Source: Metridium senile
Lineage: Eukaryota > Cnidaria > Anthozoa > Actiniaria > Metridiidae
NCBI GenBank assembly: GCA_949775045.1
Contig: OX459100.1
Coordinates: 17,777,768-17,841,767 of the forward strand
Direction of reading: 5' to 3'
DNA: 64,000 bases
The position numbers and the translations under genes were made by a program. Under the pieces are notes generated by a model. That model made no database searches. It was not told the origin of the DNA and worked only from the letters and a program-made list of their open reading frames with translations. Positions 37,055-55,000 of the stretch are shown here, one piece after another. How positions within the stretch are numbered: the first letter of the stretch is position 1; every line of letters starts with the position of its first letter.

Positions 37055-40000
37055 CACTCATTGTAGTAATTGGTTGATTGGTTGATTAATAATTGATTGA
37101 TTTACTCATTATAGTAATTGATTGATTGGATGGTTGATTGATTGATTAATTAATTAATTGATTTAATCATTGTAGTAATTGATTGATTGGATGGTTGATT
37201 GATTAATTGATTGATTCACTGATTGGATGGTTGATTAATTGATTGGTTGATTCACTCATTGTAGTAATTGGTTGATTAATTGATTGATTTACTCATTGTA
37301 ATCATTGATTGGAATGTTGATTGATTGATTGATTAATTGATTGATTCACTCATTGTAATCATTGATTGGTTGATTGGATGGTTGATTGATTGATTAATTA
37401 ATTGATTGATTTACTCATTGTAATCATTGATTGGTTGATTGGAATGTTGATTGATTGATTAATTAATTAATTAATTGATTCACTCATTGTAATCATTGAT
37501 TGGTTGATTGGAATGTTGATTGATTGATTGATTAATTAATTAATTGATTTACTCATTGTAATCATTGATTGGTTGATTGGAATGTTGATTGATTGATTAA
37601 TTAATTAATTAATTGATTTACTCATTGTAATCATTGATTGGTTGATTGGATGGTTGATTGATTGATTAATTAATTGATTGATTTACTCATTGTAATCATT
37701 GATTGGTTGATTGGATGGTTGATTGATTGATTAATTAATTGATTGATTTACTCATTGTAATCATTGATTGGTTGATTGGATGGTTGATTGATTTATTTAT
37801 TAATTGATTGATTTACTCATTGTAATCATTGATTGGTTGATTGATTGGTTGATTAATTGATTCACTCATTGTATGTTATTGGTTGACATATTTTTATTTA
37901 CTCAAGTATTCAATCAATTTACATGTATCTATCTATTTATTTAATAATGTATTTGATTGATTGATCAATCGATTAAGTAAGTACTCACACGTTTGTTCCT
38001 CGTTGCCTGCTATATCCAGGTCAGTAGGTTTAGCATTATACAAGGGATGTTCCCTGACAACGAAGAGACTTCACTTGAGGAACCCAATCAGTATGCAGCA
38101 GGGACCTTCATATATCGTGCATATGGTAATGATATATATATGTACATGTCTATAACAATCGCCCTATTTCATTATGACGGCTAGCACCATATATACATTA
38201 TACAGGGTTCATACGGGTTTTGGAAAGTCACGCTTGGAAAGTTTTGGAAATTGGTAATGCATTTTTCCAGGACCTGGAAAGTTTTGGAAAATTCCTTTTT
38301 CACCTGCTGGGCTATGGAAAAGTTATGAATTTTTTGTCGGTTGCCCAGCTCCTACCTTGCAAAGAACTGTTTTCGTTGTAATTAAAAAATGGCTGATGAT
38401 TTTTTTGTTTGCCGCAATCAATGCCCGTTGGCACTTTTCGCTTGTGTGGTTTTGGAATTTTGAGTAATAGGCTTTGAAAAAGTTTTGGAAATTTTCTCTG
38501 AGGATTCTGTACGAACCCTGATTATATTCAATTAAATATTTATGCGCGTTGTCTTTTCAACCGACCAGCAGTTTAATATATTATTATGTGTAAGGTAAAC
38601 CCAGTCCTTTCGGCCAATATTACTTCAATAATAACCTCCATGTTAATTATTTACGATTTATGACGGTTGGTCATAAGAAATAGACCAAGGATTTTTTTTC
38701 TTGGAATTAACTATCGCCTTAATTGCCCTATTTCATTATGACGTCACAATGTGTTCACAGTGCGGGATAGAATCGCCGAAAACAATGTCAATTTCAACTA
38801 AATCTTCCTTCTCTTTGAAAATTGAGCTTCATATTATCTAGTTTTTATGTATGTCTTTCCTCTCCGTCTTGTAAATGCAATTTTATCGTGTATTCTCTTA
38901 TTGTTGTGATGATTATGATGATGATGATGGTGGTGATGATGACGATGATGGTGATGGTGATGATAACGATTATGATGATGATAGCAATTATGATGATGAT
39001 AATGATTGTGATGATGATAACGATTATGATGATTATGTAATGATGATGGATGATGATGATAATGACTGATGATTATGATGATGGTGATGATGATAACGAT
39101 TATGATGATGGTGATGATAACGATTATGATGATGATAGCAATTATGATGATGATGATAATGATTGTGATGATCATAACGATTATGATGATGAGGATGGAT
39201 GATGATGATAATGACTGATGAATATGATGATGATGGTGGTGATGATGATAACGATTATGATGATGGTGATGGTGATGATAACGATTATGATGATGATAAC
39301 GATGATGGTGATGATGATGCTGGATGATGATGATAATGACTGTGATGATTATGATGATGATGATGGTGATGATGATAACGATTATGATGATGGTGATGGT
39401 GATGATAACGATTATGATGATGGTGATGATGATGCCGGATGATGATGATAATGACTGTGATGATTATGATGATGATGATGATGATGATGATGGTGATGAT
39501 GATAACGATTATGATGCTGGTGATGATGATGATAACGATTAAGATGATGATGATGATAACGATTATGATGATGGTGATGATGATAACGGTTATGATGGTA
39601 GCGATAACGATTTTGATCATGATCATGATCATAATGATTGATTATTATGATTATTTCTAAATATATAGTATCCAAAAAGGGAGAATTCTCTCAAGAAGGT
39701 CAAGCAAAGAAGGAGAAAGCAGAAATCATAAGAGAAAACGAATGGATGAAGTTGAAATCCCAAGAAGATACCAAACTAAACGAAGAGATTAATAAATATA
39801 ATGACATACTATTGGTTGATTCGATAGAAGTATACAGAAATCTATCAAACAAAATGATACAGTTTTATACATGGTAAGGGAACAAAAATGCACATTTTAC
39901 AAATTAAGATATTAATACTTTTAATACTCTATTAACTCCTTACATTACTGTTATTATTCTTTGATAATGGAGCGTGATGGCCCCGAAACATCAGAACAAG

Positions 40001-43000
40001 AATCTTATATCCTTATTCAGTCTTTTTTTACTACTTTATGTGTTTCAAAGTCGTTATTCATAAGAATACTTTATTAATGGACTATTGTGCGGGCAAAATC
40101 GTTACTCATAAGAATACTTTATTAATGGACTATTGTGCGGGCAAAATCGTTACTCATAAGAATACTTTATTAATGGACTATTGTGCGGGCAAAATCGTTA
40201 CTCATAAGAATACTTTATTAATGGACTATTGTGCGGGCAAAATCGTTACTCATAAGAATACTTTATTAATGGACTATTGTGCGGGCAAAATCGTTACTCA
40301 TAAGAATACTTTATTAATGGACTATTGTGCGGGCAAAATCGTTACTCATAAGAATACTTTATTAATGGACTATTGTGCGGGCAAAATCGTTACTCATAAG
40401 AATACTTTATTAATGGACTATTGTGCGGGCAAAATCGTTACTCATAAGAATACTTTATTAATGGACTATTGTGCGGGCAAAATCGTTACTCATAAGAATA
40501 CTTTATTAATGGACTATTAGGCGGGCAAAATCGTTACTCATAAGAATACTTTATTAATGGACTATTGTGCGGGCAAAATCGTTACTCATAAGAATACTTT
40601 ATTAATGGACTATTGTGCGGGCAAAATCGTTACTCATAAGAATACTTTATTAATGGACTATTGTGCGGGCAAAATCGTTACTCATAAGAATACTTTATTA
40701 ATGGACTATTGTGCGGGCAAAATCGTTACTAATAAGAATACTTTATTAATGGACTATTGTGCGGGCAAAATCGTTACTCATAAGAATACTTTATTAATGG
40801 ACTATTGTGCGGGCAAAATCGTTACTCATAAGAATACTTTATTAATGGACTATTGTGCGGGCAAAATCGTTACTCATAAGAATACTTTATTAATGGACTA
40901 TTGTGCGGGCAAAATCGTTACTCATAAGAATACTTTATTAATGGACTATTGTGCGGGCAAAATCGTTACTCATAAGAATACTTTATTAATGGACTATTGT
41001 GCGGGCAAAATCGTTACTCATAAGAATACTTTATTAATGGACTATTGTGCGGGCAAAATCGTTACTCATAAGAATACTTTATTAATGGACTATTGTGCGG
41101 GCAAAATCGTTACTCATAAGAATACTTTATTAATGGACTATTGTGCGGGCAAAATCGTTACTCATAAGAATACTTTATTAATGGACTATTGTGCGGGATT
41201 TCATGGCTAACGCCCTTTAGTATAAGAGAACAGAAAAGCTCCTCATTTTACAAATTAAGATATTAATACTTTATTACTGGACTATTGTGCGGGATTTCAA
41301 CGCTAACACCCTTTAGTATAAGAGAACAAAAAAGCTCCTCATTTTACAAATTAAGATATTAATACTTTATTACTGGACTATTGTGCGGCATTTCATGGCT
41401 AACGCCCTTTAGTATGATAGAACAAAAAAGCTCCTCATTTTACAAATTAAGATAAGAATGCTTTATTACTGGACTATTGTGCGGGATTTCATGGCTAACG
41501 CCCTTTACTATAAGAGAACAAAAAAGCTCCTCATTTTACAAATTAAGATATTAATACTTTATTACTGGACTATTGTGCGGCATTTCATGGCTAACGCCCT
41601 TTACTATAAGAGAACAAAAAAGCTCCTCATTTTACAAATTAAGATATTAATACTTTATTACTGGACTATTGTGCGGCATTTCATGGCTAACGCCCTTTAG
41701 TATAATAGAACAAAAAAGCTCCTCATTTTACAAATTAAGATAAGAATGCTTTATTACTGGACTATTGTGCGGGATTTCATGGCTAACGCCCTTTACTATA
41801 AGAGAACAAAAAAGCTCCTCATTTTACAAATTAAGATATTAATACTTTATTACTGGACTATTGTGCGGCATTTCATGGCTAACGCCCTTTACTATAAGAG
41901 AACAAAAAAGCTCCTCATTTTACAAATTAAGATATTAATACTTTATTACTGGACTATTGTGCGGCATTTCATGGCTAACGCCCTTTACTATAAGAGAACA
42001 AAAAAGCTCCTCATTTTACAAATTAAGATATTAATACTTTATTACTGGACTATTGTGCGGGATTTCATGGCTAACGCCCTTTACTATAAGAGAACAAAAA
42101 AGCTCCTCATTTTACAAATTAAGATAGTTTTGCTATGCGCAACAGCGTGAACCTCGACTTGGAACTATATTTCTTGGTCACTGAACGGAACTGTGAAAAG
42201 GACTATTAAGAAATGAACAGTTTTTCTTCAAAAAAACGCTGCTTATTTTTACTTTTTGAAATAATCACTTTTGTATTTATACTAAAAGAATTATACCCAC
42301 CTCAGGCTCAGTGAATATTGGTGAATAATAACGTTGACTCCGTCTCGGTCATTATTCACCGATATTCACTAAGCCTTCGCCGAATAATTGTTATAACCAA
42401 TAAGAAACGCTTGCACCTAAAAATATATAGCGGCCAAAACGCAGGAAGCCGGCAGAAACTAGAGTATGAATTGCTCGAGACGAAGTCAAGAAGTTTGCTG
42501 CACGTTTGAGCATGAGACACATAAGAAATGTGTTACAATAGGGTTTTCCGATTTAGCGACTTTGGTACTAATAGTACCAGATACTAATTAGCATACGTGC
42601 ATGTTTACCGTTATTAGAATTTCTAGGAGTTGCATGTGTTCAAAATATTACATTTTCAGAGTAAGAATAAAAAAATAAGAACAATATTGCAGAAATAATG
42701 ACAAATTAACACTGGTACTATCATCTGGCACTATAAGTGCCAAATCTGCTGTTGTGCCGGTAAATAAAAAAACCTAATAAAACAGATAACAATACATAAG
42801 TCTAGCCTCCTCCGCAGGCTACTCCTTTTCTCCTTTGGGATTCCTGTGGGTTTCCTGTGGGATTTTCGAGAGAAGGAAGATTGGGGCCGAGAGTGAGGGA
42901 GGAGCGGAAGAGAGGAGTCCCCCTCATGTTTTTTCGCTCCCAGTCCCAGTCTCTCTTCGGCTCGCTTCTCAAAAGAGGAAGCCCAAATGTAAAAAAAGTT

Positions 43001-46000
43001 GCCTGCGGAGGAGGCTAACATAAGTCGTTTTCCATTCTATTTCATAGGGTCAGCAACGCTGTTGATTTTAACTTCACTCTCAAGACTGACGACGACTGTT
43101 TCGTCAACATCAACTTAATTCTCAAGGTAATGATCAGCATCAAAGAAAGATAGTAGCCAGTACAGAATTGCCAAGCACTTACTCCAGCCTGAATAGGGAA
43201 TAATTTTCAGCACCCACTAGCCTACAAAACAGGCATTCTTGTGGTTCTCGGGTTTTGGAGCTCCTGTGTTGAACGAGCGAGCAAAAAGGATCTAGTTTCT
43301 CGCGGGTATCAAGGCAACACAGGAACCCCAAAATCCGATTTTCCCCCAAAACCCAAAAGAACGCCTGTTCTGCAGGCTAAGCGCACACTGTACTTGGCGT
43401 TCCATCTTTCCCAACTATACCAACTAAATAGTATGCGGCTTGTGAAGGGAGCTCAGTGTTACTTGCATTACCTTCTTTTGTATCCTCGTCACAGCTTGTC
43501 TTGAATCCCAATAGGCCTTTGGTAACAACAGGTCACGTGACCCTACCCCTTTTAAATCAAACAGTTGTGTCAAAATGAACATCAGAAATGAAAAGAGCAC
43601 CTCCATATTGGTAAGAAGCCAAAGTTTTAGCTCATAATGTTGAGCATAGGAGAAATAGCATTAAATATAAAATTCAATATTTTATAAGGATTTGTATGGA
43701 AAATGTCCACTGGATGGCAAAGCTTGCAATCCAGAGCAGGTTTTCCATACAAATCATAATAAAATATTGAATTTTTAATTAAATGCCATTTCCCTTGTGT
43801 TACATTTTATGAGCTGATAGTTTGCCTTCTTACTAATGTTGAGGTGCTCTTTTCATTTCTGATGTTCATTTTGTCACAGCTGTTCGATTTAAAAGGGGTA
43901 GGGTCACGTGACCTATTGTTGCAAAAGGCCTATTGTCCCCTTCACAGTTCCCTGCACCATCTTGATAGGTAGCCGGGCCTTTGCATCAAAGCGAGACGAA
44001 CGTTGATCTTACAATGATAGAGACACGTGAATAATTGTCCCGTCAGGTGTTAAAAACGGTCTCTATCATTGCAAGCTCAACGTTCGTCTCACTTCGATGC
44101 AAAGACCAGCTACCTTTCAGGATGGCGCTGGGAACTGATAAATGTATCTTAGTTAAATCCCGCTATCCTGTATGTCTTCCCACAAGACAATCTAATACTC
44201 CCATATATGCCTGACCCGAATCCCGCAGTAATGGCATCAACATGAATCATTTCAGGACCTTGGTCGGTACAAGCTGCACGAAAAATCGAACGTTTGGTGG
44301 AGTGGGTAAGATGATAATCTGTTTAATCTTTTGGGTGAACTGCGTCACACCACATCACATCACACCACATCATATCTATCGTACCACATCACACCACACC
44401 ACATCACACCACATCGTATCTATCGTACCACATCACATCACATCGTATCTATCGTACCACATCACATCACATCACATCGTATCTATCGTACCACATCACA
44501 CCACATCGTATCTATCGTACCACATCACACCACATCGTATCTATCGTACCACATCACACCACATCGTATCTATCGTACCACATCACATCACATCGTATCT
44601 ATCGTACCACATCACACCACATCGTATCTATCGTACCACATCACATCACACCATATCACACCACATCGTATCTATCGTACCACATCACACCACATCGTAT
44701 CTATCGTACCACATCACACCACATCGTATCTATCGTACCACATCACATCACATCATATCTATCGTACCACATCACACCACATCGTATCTATCGTACCACA
44801 TCACACCACATCGTATCTATCGTACCACATCACACCACATCGTATCTATCGTACCACATCACATCACATCATATCTATCGTACCACATCACACCACATCA
44901 TATCTATCGTACCACATCACACCACATCGTATCTATCGTACCACATCACACCACATCGTATCTATCGTACCACATCACACCACATCGTATCTATCGTACC
45001 ACATCACATTACACCACATCATATCTATCGTACCACATCACATCACACCACATCGTATCTATCGTACCACATCACATCGCACCACATCATATCTATCGTA
45101 CCACATCACACCACATCGTATCTATCGTACCACATCACACCACATCGTATCTATCGTACCACATCACATCACACCACATCGTATCTATCGTACCACATCA
45201 CATCACACCACATCATATCTATCGTACCACATCACACCACATCGTATCTATTGTACCACATCACACCACATCATATCTATCGTACCACATCGTATCTATC
45301 GTACCACATCACATCACACCACATCATATCTATCGTACCACATCACACCACATCGTATCTATTGTACCACATCACATCACACCACATCATATCTATCGTA
45401 CCACATCGTATCTATTGTACCATATCACACCACATCGTATCTATCGTACCACATCACACCACATCGTATCTATCGTACCACACCACACCACATCGTATCT
45501 ATCGTACCACATCACACCACATCGTATCTATCGTACCACATCACACCACATCATATCTATCGTACCACATCACATCACACCACATCATATCTATCGTACC
45601 ACATCACACCACATCGTATCTATCGTACCACATCACACCACATCGTATCTATCGTACCACATCGTATTTATTGTACCATATCACACCACATCGTACCTAT
45701 CGTACCACATCACATCACACCACATCATATCTATCGTACCACATCACACCACATCATATCTATCGTACCACATCGTATTTATTGTACCATATCACACCAC
45801 ATCGTATCTATCGTACCACATCACACCACATCGTATCTATCGTACCACATCACATCACACCACATCGTATCTATCGTACCACATCACATCACACCACATC
45901 ATATCTATCGTACCACATCACACCACATCGTATCTATCGTACCACATCGTATTTATTGTACCATATCACACCACATCGTACCTATCGTACCACATCACAT

Positions 46001-49000
46001 CACACCACATCATATCTATCGTACCACATCGTATTTATTGTACCATATCACACCACATCGTATCTATCGTACCACATCACACCACATCGTATCTATCGTA
46101 CCACATCACATCACACCACATCATATCTATATCGTACCACATCACACCACATCGTATCTATTGTACCACATCACACCACATCATATCTATCGTACCACAT
46201 CGTATCTATTGTACCATATCACACCACATCGTATCTATCGTACCACATCACACCACATCGTATCTATCGTACCACATCACACCACATCGTATCTATCGTA
46301 CCACATCACATCACATCGTATCTATCGTACCACATCACATCACACCATATCACACCACATCATATCTATCGTACTACATCACATCACACAATATCACACC
46401 ACATCGTATCTATCGTACCACATCACATCACATCGTATCTATCGTACCACATCACATCACATCACATCGTATCTATCGTACCACATCACACCACATCGTA
46501 TCTATCGTACCACATCACACCACATCGTATCTATCGTACCACATCACACCACATCGTATCTATCGTACCACATCACATCACATCGTATCTATCGTACCAC
46601 ATCACACCACATCGTATCTATCGTACCACATCACATCACACCATATCACACCACATCGTATCTATCGTACCACATCACACCACATCGTATCTATCGTACC
46701 ACATCACACCACATCGTATCTATCGTACCACATCACATCACATCATATCTATCGTACCACATCACACCACATCGTATCTATCGTACCACATCACACCACA
46801 TCGTATCTATCGTACCACATCACACCACATCGTATCTATCGTACCACATCACATCACATCATATCTATCGTACCACATCACACCACATCATATCTATCGT
46901 ACCACATCACACCACATCGTATCTATCGTACCACATCACACCACATCGTATCTATCGTACCACATCACACCACATCGTATCTATCGTACCACATCACATT
47001 ACACCACATCATATCTATCGTACCACATCACATCACACCACATCGTATCTATCGTACCACATCACATCGCACCACATCATATCTATCGTACCACATCACA
47101 CCACATCGTATCTATCGTACCACATCACACCACATCGTATCTATCGTACCACATCACATCACACCACATCGTATCTATCGTACCACATCACATCACACCA
47201 CATCATATCTATCGTACCACATCACACCACATCGTATCTATTGTACCACATCACACCACATCATATCTATCGTACCACATCGTATCTATCGTACCACATC
47301 ACATCACACCACATCATATCTATCGTACCACATCACACCACATCGTATCTATTGTACCACATCACATCACACCACATCATATCTATCGTACCACATCGTA
47401 TCTATTGTACCATATCACACCACATCGTATCTATCGTACCACATCACACCACATCGTATCTATCGTACCACACCACACCACATCGTATCTATCGTACCAC
47501 ATCACACCACATCGTATCTATCGTACCACATCACACCACATCATATCTATCGTACCACATCACATCACACCACATCATATCTATCGTACCACATCACACC
47601 ACATCGTATCTATCGTACCACATCACACCACATCGTATCTATCGTACCACATCACATCACACCACATCGTATCTATCGTACCACATCACATCACACCACA
47701 TCATATCTATCGTACCACATCACACCACATCGTATCTATCGTACCACATCGTATTTATTGTACCATATCACACCACATCGTACCTATCGTACCACATCAC
47801 ATCACACCACATCATATCTATCGTACCACATCACACCACATCATATCTATCGTACCACATCGTATTTATTGTACCATATCACACCACATCGTATCTATCG
47901 TACCACATCACACCACATCGTATCTATCGTACCACATCACATCACACCACATCGTATCTATCGTACCACATCACATCACACCACATCATATCTATCGTAC
48001 CACATCACACCACATCGTATCTATCGTACCACATCGTATTTATTGTACCATATCACACCACATCGTACCTATCGTACCACATCACATCACACCACATCAT
48101 ATCTATCGTACCACATCGTATTTATTGTACCATATCACACCACATCGTATCTATCGTACCACATCACACCACATCGTATCTATCGTACCACATCACATCA
48201 CACCACATCATATCTATATCGTACCACATCACACCACATCGTATCTATTGTACCACATCACACCACATCATATCTATCGTACCACATCGTATCTATTGTA
48301 CCATATCACACCACATCGTATCTATCGTACCACATCACACCACATCGTATCTATCGTACCACATCACACCACATCGTATCTATCGTACCACATCACATCA
48401 CATCGTATCTATCGTACCACATCACATCACACCATATCACACCACATCATATCTATCGTACTACATCACATCACACAATATCACACCACATCGTATCTAT
48501 CGTACCACATCACATCACATCGTATCTATCGTACCACATCACACCACATCGTATCTATCGTACCACATAACATCACATCGTATCTATCGTACCACATCAC
48601 ACCACATCGTATCTATCTTACCACATCACATCACACCATATCACACCACATCGTATCTATCGTACCACATCACATCACATCGTATCTATCGTACCACATC
48701 ACACCACATCGTATCTATCGTACCACATCACATCACAACACATCGTATCTATCGTACCACATCACATCACACCACATCATATCTATCGTAACACATCACA
48801 CCACATCGTATCTATCGTACCACATCACACCACATCGTATCTATCGTACCACACCACACCACATCGTATCTATCGTACCACATCACACCACATCGTATCT
48901 ATCGTACCACATCACACCACATCATATCTATCGTACCACATCACATCACACCACATCATATCTATCGTACCACATCACACCACATCGTATCTATCGTACC

Positions 49001-52000
49001 ACATCACACCACATCGTATCTATCGTACCACATCACATCACACCACATCGTATCTATCGTACCACATCACATCACACCACATCATATCTATCGTACCACA
49101 TCACACCACATCGTATCTATCGTACCACATCGTATTTATTGTACCATATCACACCACATCGTACCTATCGTACCACATCACATCACACCACATCATATCT
49201 ATCGTACCACATCACACCACATCATATCTATCGTACCACATCGTATTTATTGTACCATATCACACCACATCGTATCTATCGTACCACATCACACCACATC
49301 GTATCTATCGTACCACATCACATCACAACACATCGTATCTATCGTACCACATCACATCACACCACATCATATCTATCGTAACACATCACACCACATCGTA
49401 TCTATCGTACCACATCGTATTTATTGTACCATATCACACCACATCGTACCTATCGTACCACATCACATCACACCACATCATATCTATCGTACCACATCAC
49501 ACCACATCGTATCTATCGTACCACATCACATCACATCGTATCTATCGTACCACATCACACCACATCGTATCTATCGTACCACATCACACCACATCGTATC
49601 TATCGTACCACATCACATCACATCATATCTATCGTACCACATCACACCACATCGTATCTATCGTACCACATCACACCACATCGTATCTATCGTACCACAT
49701 CACATCACACCACATCATATCTATCGTACCACATCACACCACATCGTATCTATCGTACCACATCACACCACATCGTATCTATCGTACCACATCACATTAC
49801 ACCACATCATATCTATCGTACCACATCACATCACACCACATCGTATCTATCGTACCACATCACATCGCACCACATCATATCTATCGTACCACATCACACC
49901 ACATCGTATCTATCGTACCACATCACACCACATCGTATCTATCGTACCACATCACATCACACCACATCGTATCTATCGTACCACATCACATCACACCACA
50001 TCATATCTATCGTACCACATCACACCACATCGTATCTATTGTACCACATCACACCACATCATATCTATCGTACCACATCGTATCTATCGTACCACATCGT
50101 ATCTATCGTACCACATCACACCACATCGTATCTATCGTACCACATCACACCACATCGTATCTATCGTACCACATCACATCACACCACATCATATCTATAT
50201 CGTACCACATCACACCACATCGTATCTATTGTACCACATCACACCACATCATATCTATCGTACCACATCGTATCTATTGTACCATATCACACCACATCGT
50301 ATCTATCGTACCACATCACACCACATCGTATCTATCGTACCACATCACACCACATCGTATCTATCGTACCACATCACATCACATCGTATCTATCGTACCA
50401 CATCACATCACACCATATCACACCACATCATATCTATCGTACTACATCACATCACACAATATCACACCACATCGTATCTATCGTACCACATCACATCACA
50501 TCGTATCTATCGTACCACATCACACCACATCGTATCTATCGTACCACATAACATCACATCGTATCTATCGTACCACATCACACCACATCGTATCTATCTT
50601 ACCACATCACATCACACCATATCACACCACATCGTATCTATCGTACCACATCACATCACATCGTATCTATCGTACCACATCACACCACATCGTATCTATC
50701 GTACCACATCACACCACATCGTATCTATCGTACCACATCACATCACACCACATCGTATCTATCGTACCACATCACATCACACCACATCATATCTATCGTA
50801 CCACATCACACCACATCGTATCTATCGTACCACATCGTATTTATTGTACCATATCACACCACATCGTACCTATCGTACCACATCACATCACACCACATCA
50901 TATCTATCGTACCACATCACACCACATCATATCTATCGTACCACATCGTATTTATTGTACCATATCACACCACATCGTATCTATCGTACCACATCACACC
51001 ACATCGTATCTATCGTACCACATCACATCACACCACATCATATCTATATCGTACCACATCACACCACATCGTATCTATTGTACCACATCACACCACATCA
51101 TATCTATCGTACCACATCGTATCTATTGTACCATATCACACCACATCGTATCTATCGTACCACATCACACCACATCGTATCTATCGTACCACATCACACC
51201 ACATCGTATCTATCGTACCACATCACATCACATCGTATCTATCGTACCACATCACATCACACCATATCACACCACATCATATCTATCGTACTACATCACA
51301 TCACACAATATCACACCACATCGTATCTATCGTACCACATCACATCACATCGTATCTATCGTACCACATCACACCACATCGTATCTATCGTATCACATAA
51401 CATCACATCGTATCTATCGTACCACATCACACCACATCGTATCTATCTTACCACATCACATCACACCATATCACACCACATCGTATCTATCGTACCACAT
51501 CACATCACATCGTATCTATCGTACCACATCACACCACATCGTATCTATCGTACCACATCACATCACAACACATCGTATCTATCGTACCACATCACATCAC
51601 ACCACATCATATCTATCGTAACACATCACACCACATCGTATCTATCGTACCACATCGTATTTATTGTACCATATCACACCACATCGTACCTATCGTACCA
51701 CATCACATCACACCACATCATATCTATCGTACCACATCACACCACATCGTATCTATCGTACCACATCACATCACATCGTATCTATCGTACCACATCACAC
51801 CACATCGTATCTATCGTACCACATCACACCACATCGTATCTATCGTACCACATCACATCACATCATATCTATCGTACCACATCACACCACATCGTATCTA
51901 TCGTACCACATCACACCACATCGTATCTATCGTACCACATCACATCACACCACATCATATCTATCGTACCACATCACACCACATCGTATCTATCGTACCA

Positions 52001-55000
52001 CATCACACCACATCGTATCTATCGTACCACATCACATTACACCACATCATATCTATCGTACCACATCACATCACACCACATCGTATCTATCGTACCACAT
52101 CACATCGCACCACATCATATCTATCGTACCACATCACACCACATCGTATCTATCGTACCACATCACACCACATCGTATCTATCGTACCACATCACATCAC
52201 ACCACATCGTATCTATCGTACCACATCACATCACACCACATCATATCTATCGTACCACATCACACCACATCGTATCTATTGTACCACATCACACCACATC
52301 ATATCTATCGTACCACATCGTATCTATCGTACCACATCGTATCTATCGTACCACATCACACCACATCGTATCTATCGTACCACATCACACCACATCGTAT
52401 CTATCGTACCACATCACATCACACCACATCATATCTATATCGTACCACATCACACCACATCGTATCTATTGTACCACATCACACCACATCATATCTATCG
52501 TACCACATCGTATCTATTGTACCATATCACACCACATCGTATCTATCGTACCACATCACACCACATCGTATCTATCGTACCACATCACACCACATCGTAT
52601 CTATCGTACCACATCACATCACATCGTATCTATCGTACCACATCACATCACACCATATCACACCACATCATATCTATCGTACTACATCACATCACACAAT
52701 ATCACACCACATCGTATCTATCGTACCACATCACATCACATCGTATCTATCGTACCACATCACACCACATCGTATCTATCGTACCACATAACATCACATC
52801 GTATCTATCGTACCACATCACACCACATCGTATCTATCTTACCACATCACATCACACCATATCACACCACATCGTATCTATCGTACCACATCACATCACA
52901 TCGTATCTATCGTACCACATCACACCACATCGTATCTATCGTACCACATCACATCACAACACATCGTATCTATCGTACCACATCACATCACACCACATCA
53001 TATCTATCGTAACACATCACACCACATCGTATCTATCGTACCACATCACACCACATCGTATCTATCGTACCACACCACACCACATCGTATCTATCGTACC
53101 ACATCACACCACATCGTATCTATCGTACCACATCACACCACATCATATCTATCGTACCACATCACATCACACCACATCATATCTATCGTACCACATCACA
53201 CCACATCGTATCTATCGTACCACATCACACCACATCGTATCTATCGTACCACATCACATCACACCACATCGTATCTATCGTACCACATCACATCACACCA
53301 CATCATATCTATCGTACCACATCACACCACATCGTATCTATCGTACCACATCGTATTTATTGTACCATATCACACCACATCGTACCTATCGTACCACATC
53401 ACATCACACCACATCATATCTATCGTACCACATCACACCACATCATATCTATCGTACCACATCGTATTTATTGTACCATATCACACCACATCGTATCTAT
53501 CGTACCACATCACACCACATCGTATCTATCGTACCACATCACATCACACCACATCGTATCTATCGTACCACATCACATCACACCACATCATATCTATCGT
53601 ACCACATCACACCACATCGTATCTATCGTACCACATCGTATTTATTGTACCATATCACACCACATCGTACCTATCGTACCACATCACATCACACCACATC
53701 ATATCTATCGTACCACATCACACCACATCATATCTATCGTACCACATCGTATTTATTGTACCATATCACACCACATCGTATCTATCGTACCACATCACAC
53801 CACATCGTATCTATCGTACCACATCACATCACACCACATCATATCTATATCGTACCACATCACACCACATCGTATCTATTGTACCACATCACACCACATC
53901 ATATCTATCGTACCACATCGTATCTATTGTACCATATCACACCACATCGTATCTATCGTACCACATCACACCACATCGTATCTATCGTACCACATCACAC
54001 CACATCGTATCTATTGTACCACATCACATCACATCGTATCTATCGTACCACATCACATCACACCATATCACACCACATCATATCTATCGTACTACATCAC
54101 ATCACACAATATCACACCACATCGTATCTATCGTACCACATCACATCACATCGTATCTATCGTACCACATCACACCACATCGTATCTATCTTACCACATC
54201 ACATCACACCATATCACACCACATCGTATCTATCGTACCACATCACATCACATCGTATCTATCGTACCACATCACACCACATCGTATCTATCGTACCACA
54301 TCACATCACAACACATCGTATCTATCGTACCACATCACATCACACCACATCATATCTATCGTAACACATCACACCACATCGTATCTATCGTACCACATCG
54401 TATTTATTGTACCATATCACACCACATCGTACCTATCGTACCACATCACATCACACCACATCATATCTATCGTACCACATCACACCACATCGTATCTATC
54501 GTACCACATCACATCACATCGTATCTATCGTACCACATCACACCACATCGTATCTATCGTACCACATCACACCACATCGTATCTATCGTACCACATCACA
54601 TCACATCATATCTATCGTACCACATCACACCACATCGTATCTATCGTACCACATCACACCACATCGTATCTATCGTACCACATCACATCACACCACATCA
54701 TATCTATCGTACCACATCACACCACATCGTATCTATCGTACCACATCACACCACATCGTATCTATCGTACCACATCACATTACACCACATCATATCTATC
54801 GTACCACATCACATCACACCACATCGTATCTATCGTACCACATCACATCGCACCACATCATATCTATCGTACCACATCACACCACATCGTATCTATCGTA
54901 CCACATCACACCACATCGTATCTATCGTACCACATCACATCACACCACATCGTATCTATCGTACCACATCACATCACACCACATCATATCTATCGTACCA

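Noticed and set aside
40038..41210. Repetitive 16-residue protein (160 and 217 codons)
   Set aside because: It is one frame of the 48-bp intronic minisatellite. It has an internal stop and no regulatory context or related protein.
44242..54364. Plus-strand open frames of 375-1486 codons rich in His, Thr, Tyr and Ile
   Set aside because: They are translations of the 29-bp satellite, which has no stop triplet in the forward direction. All three frames are open at once, and the array lies between two coding exons of B3GALNT2.
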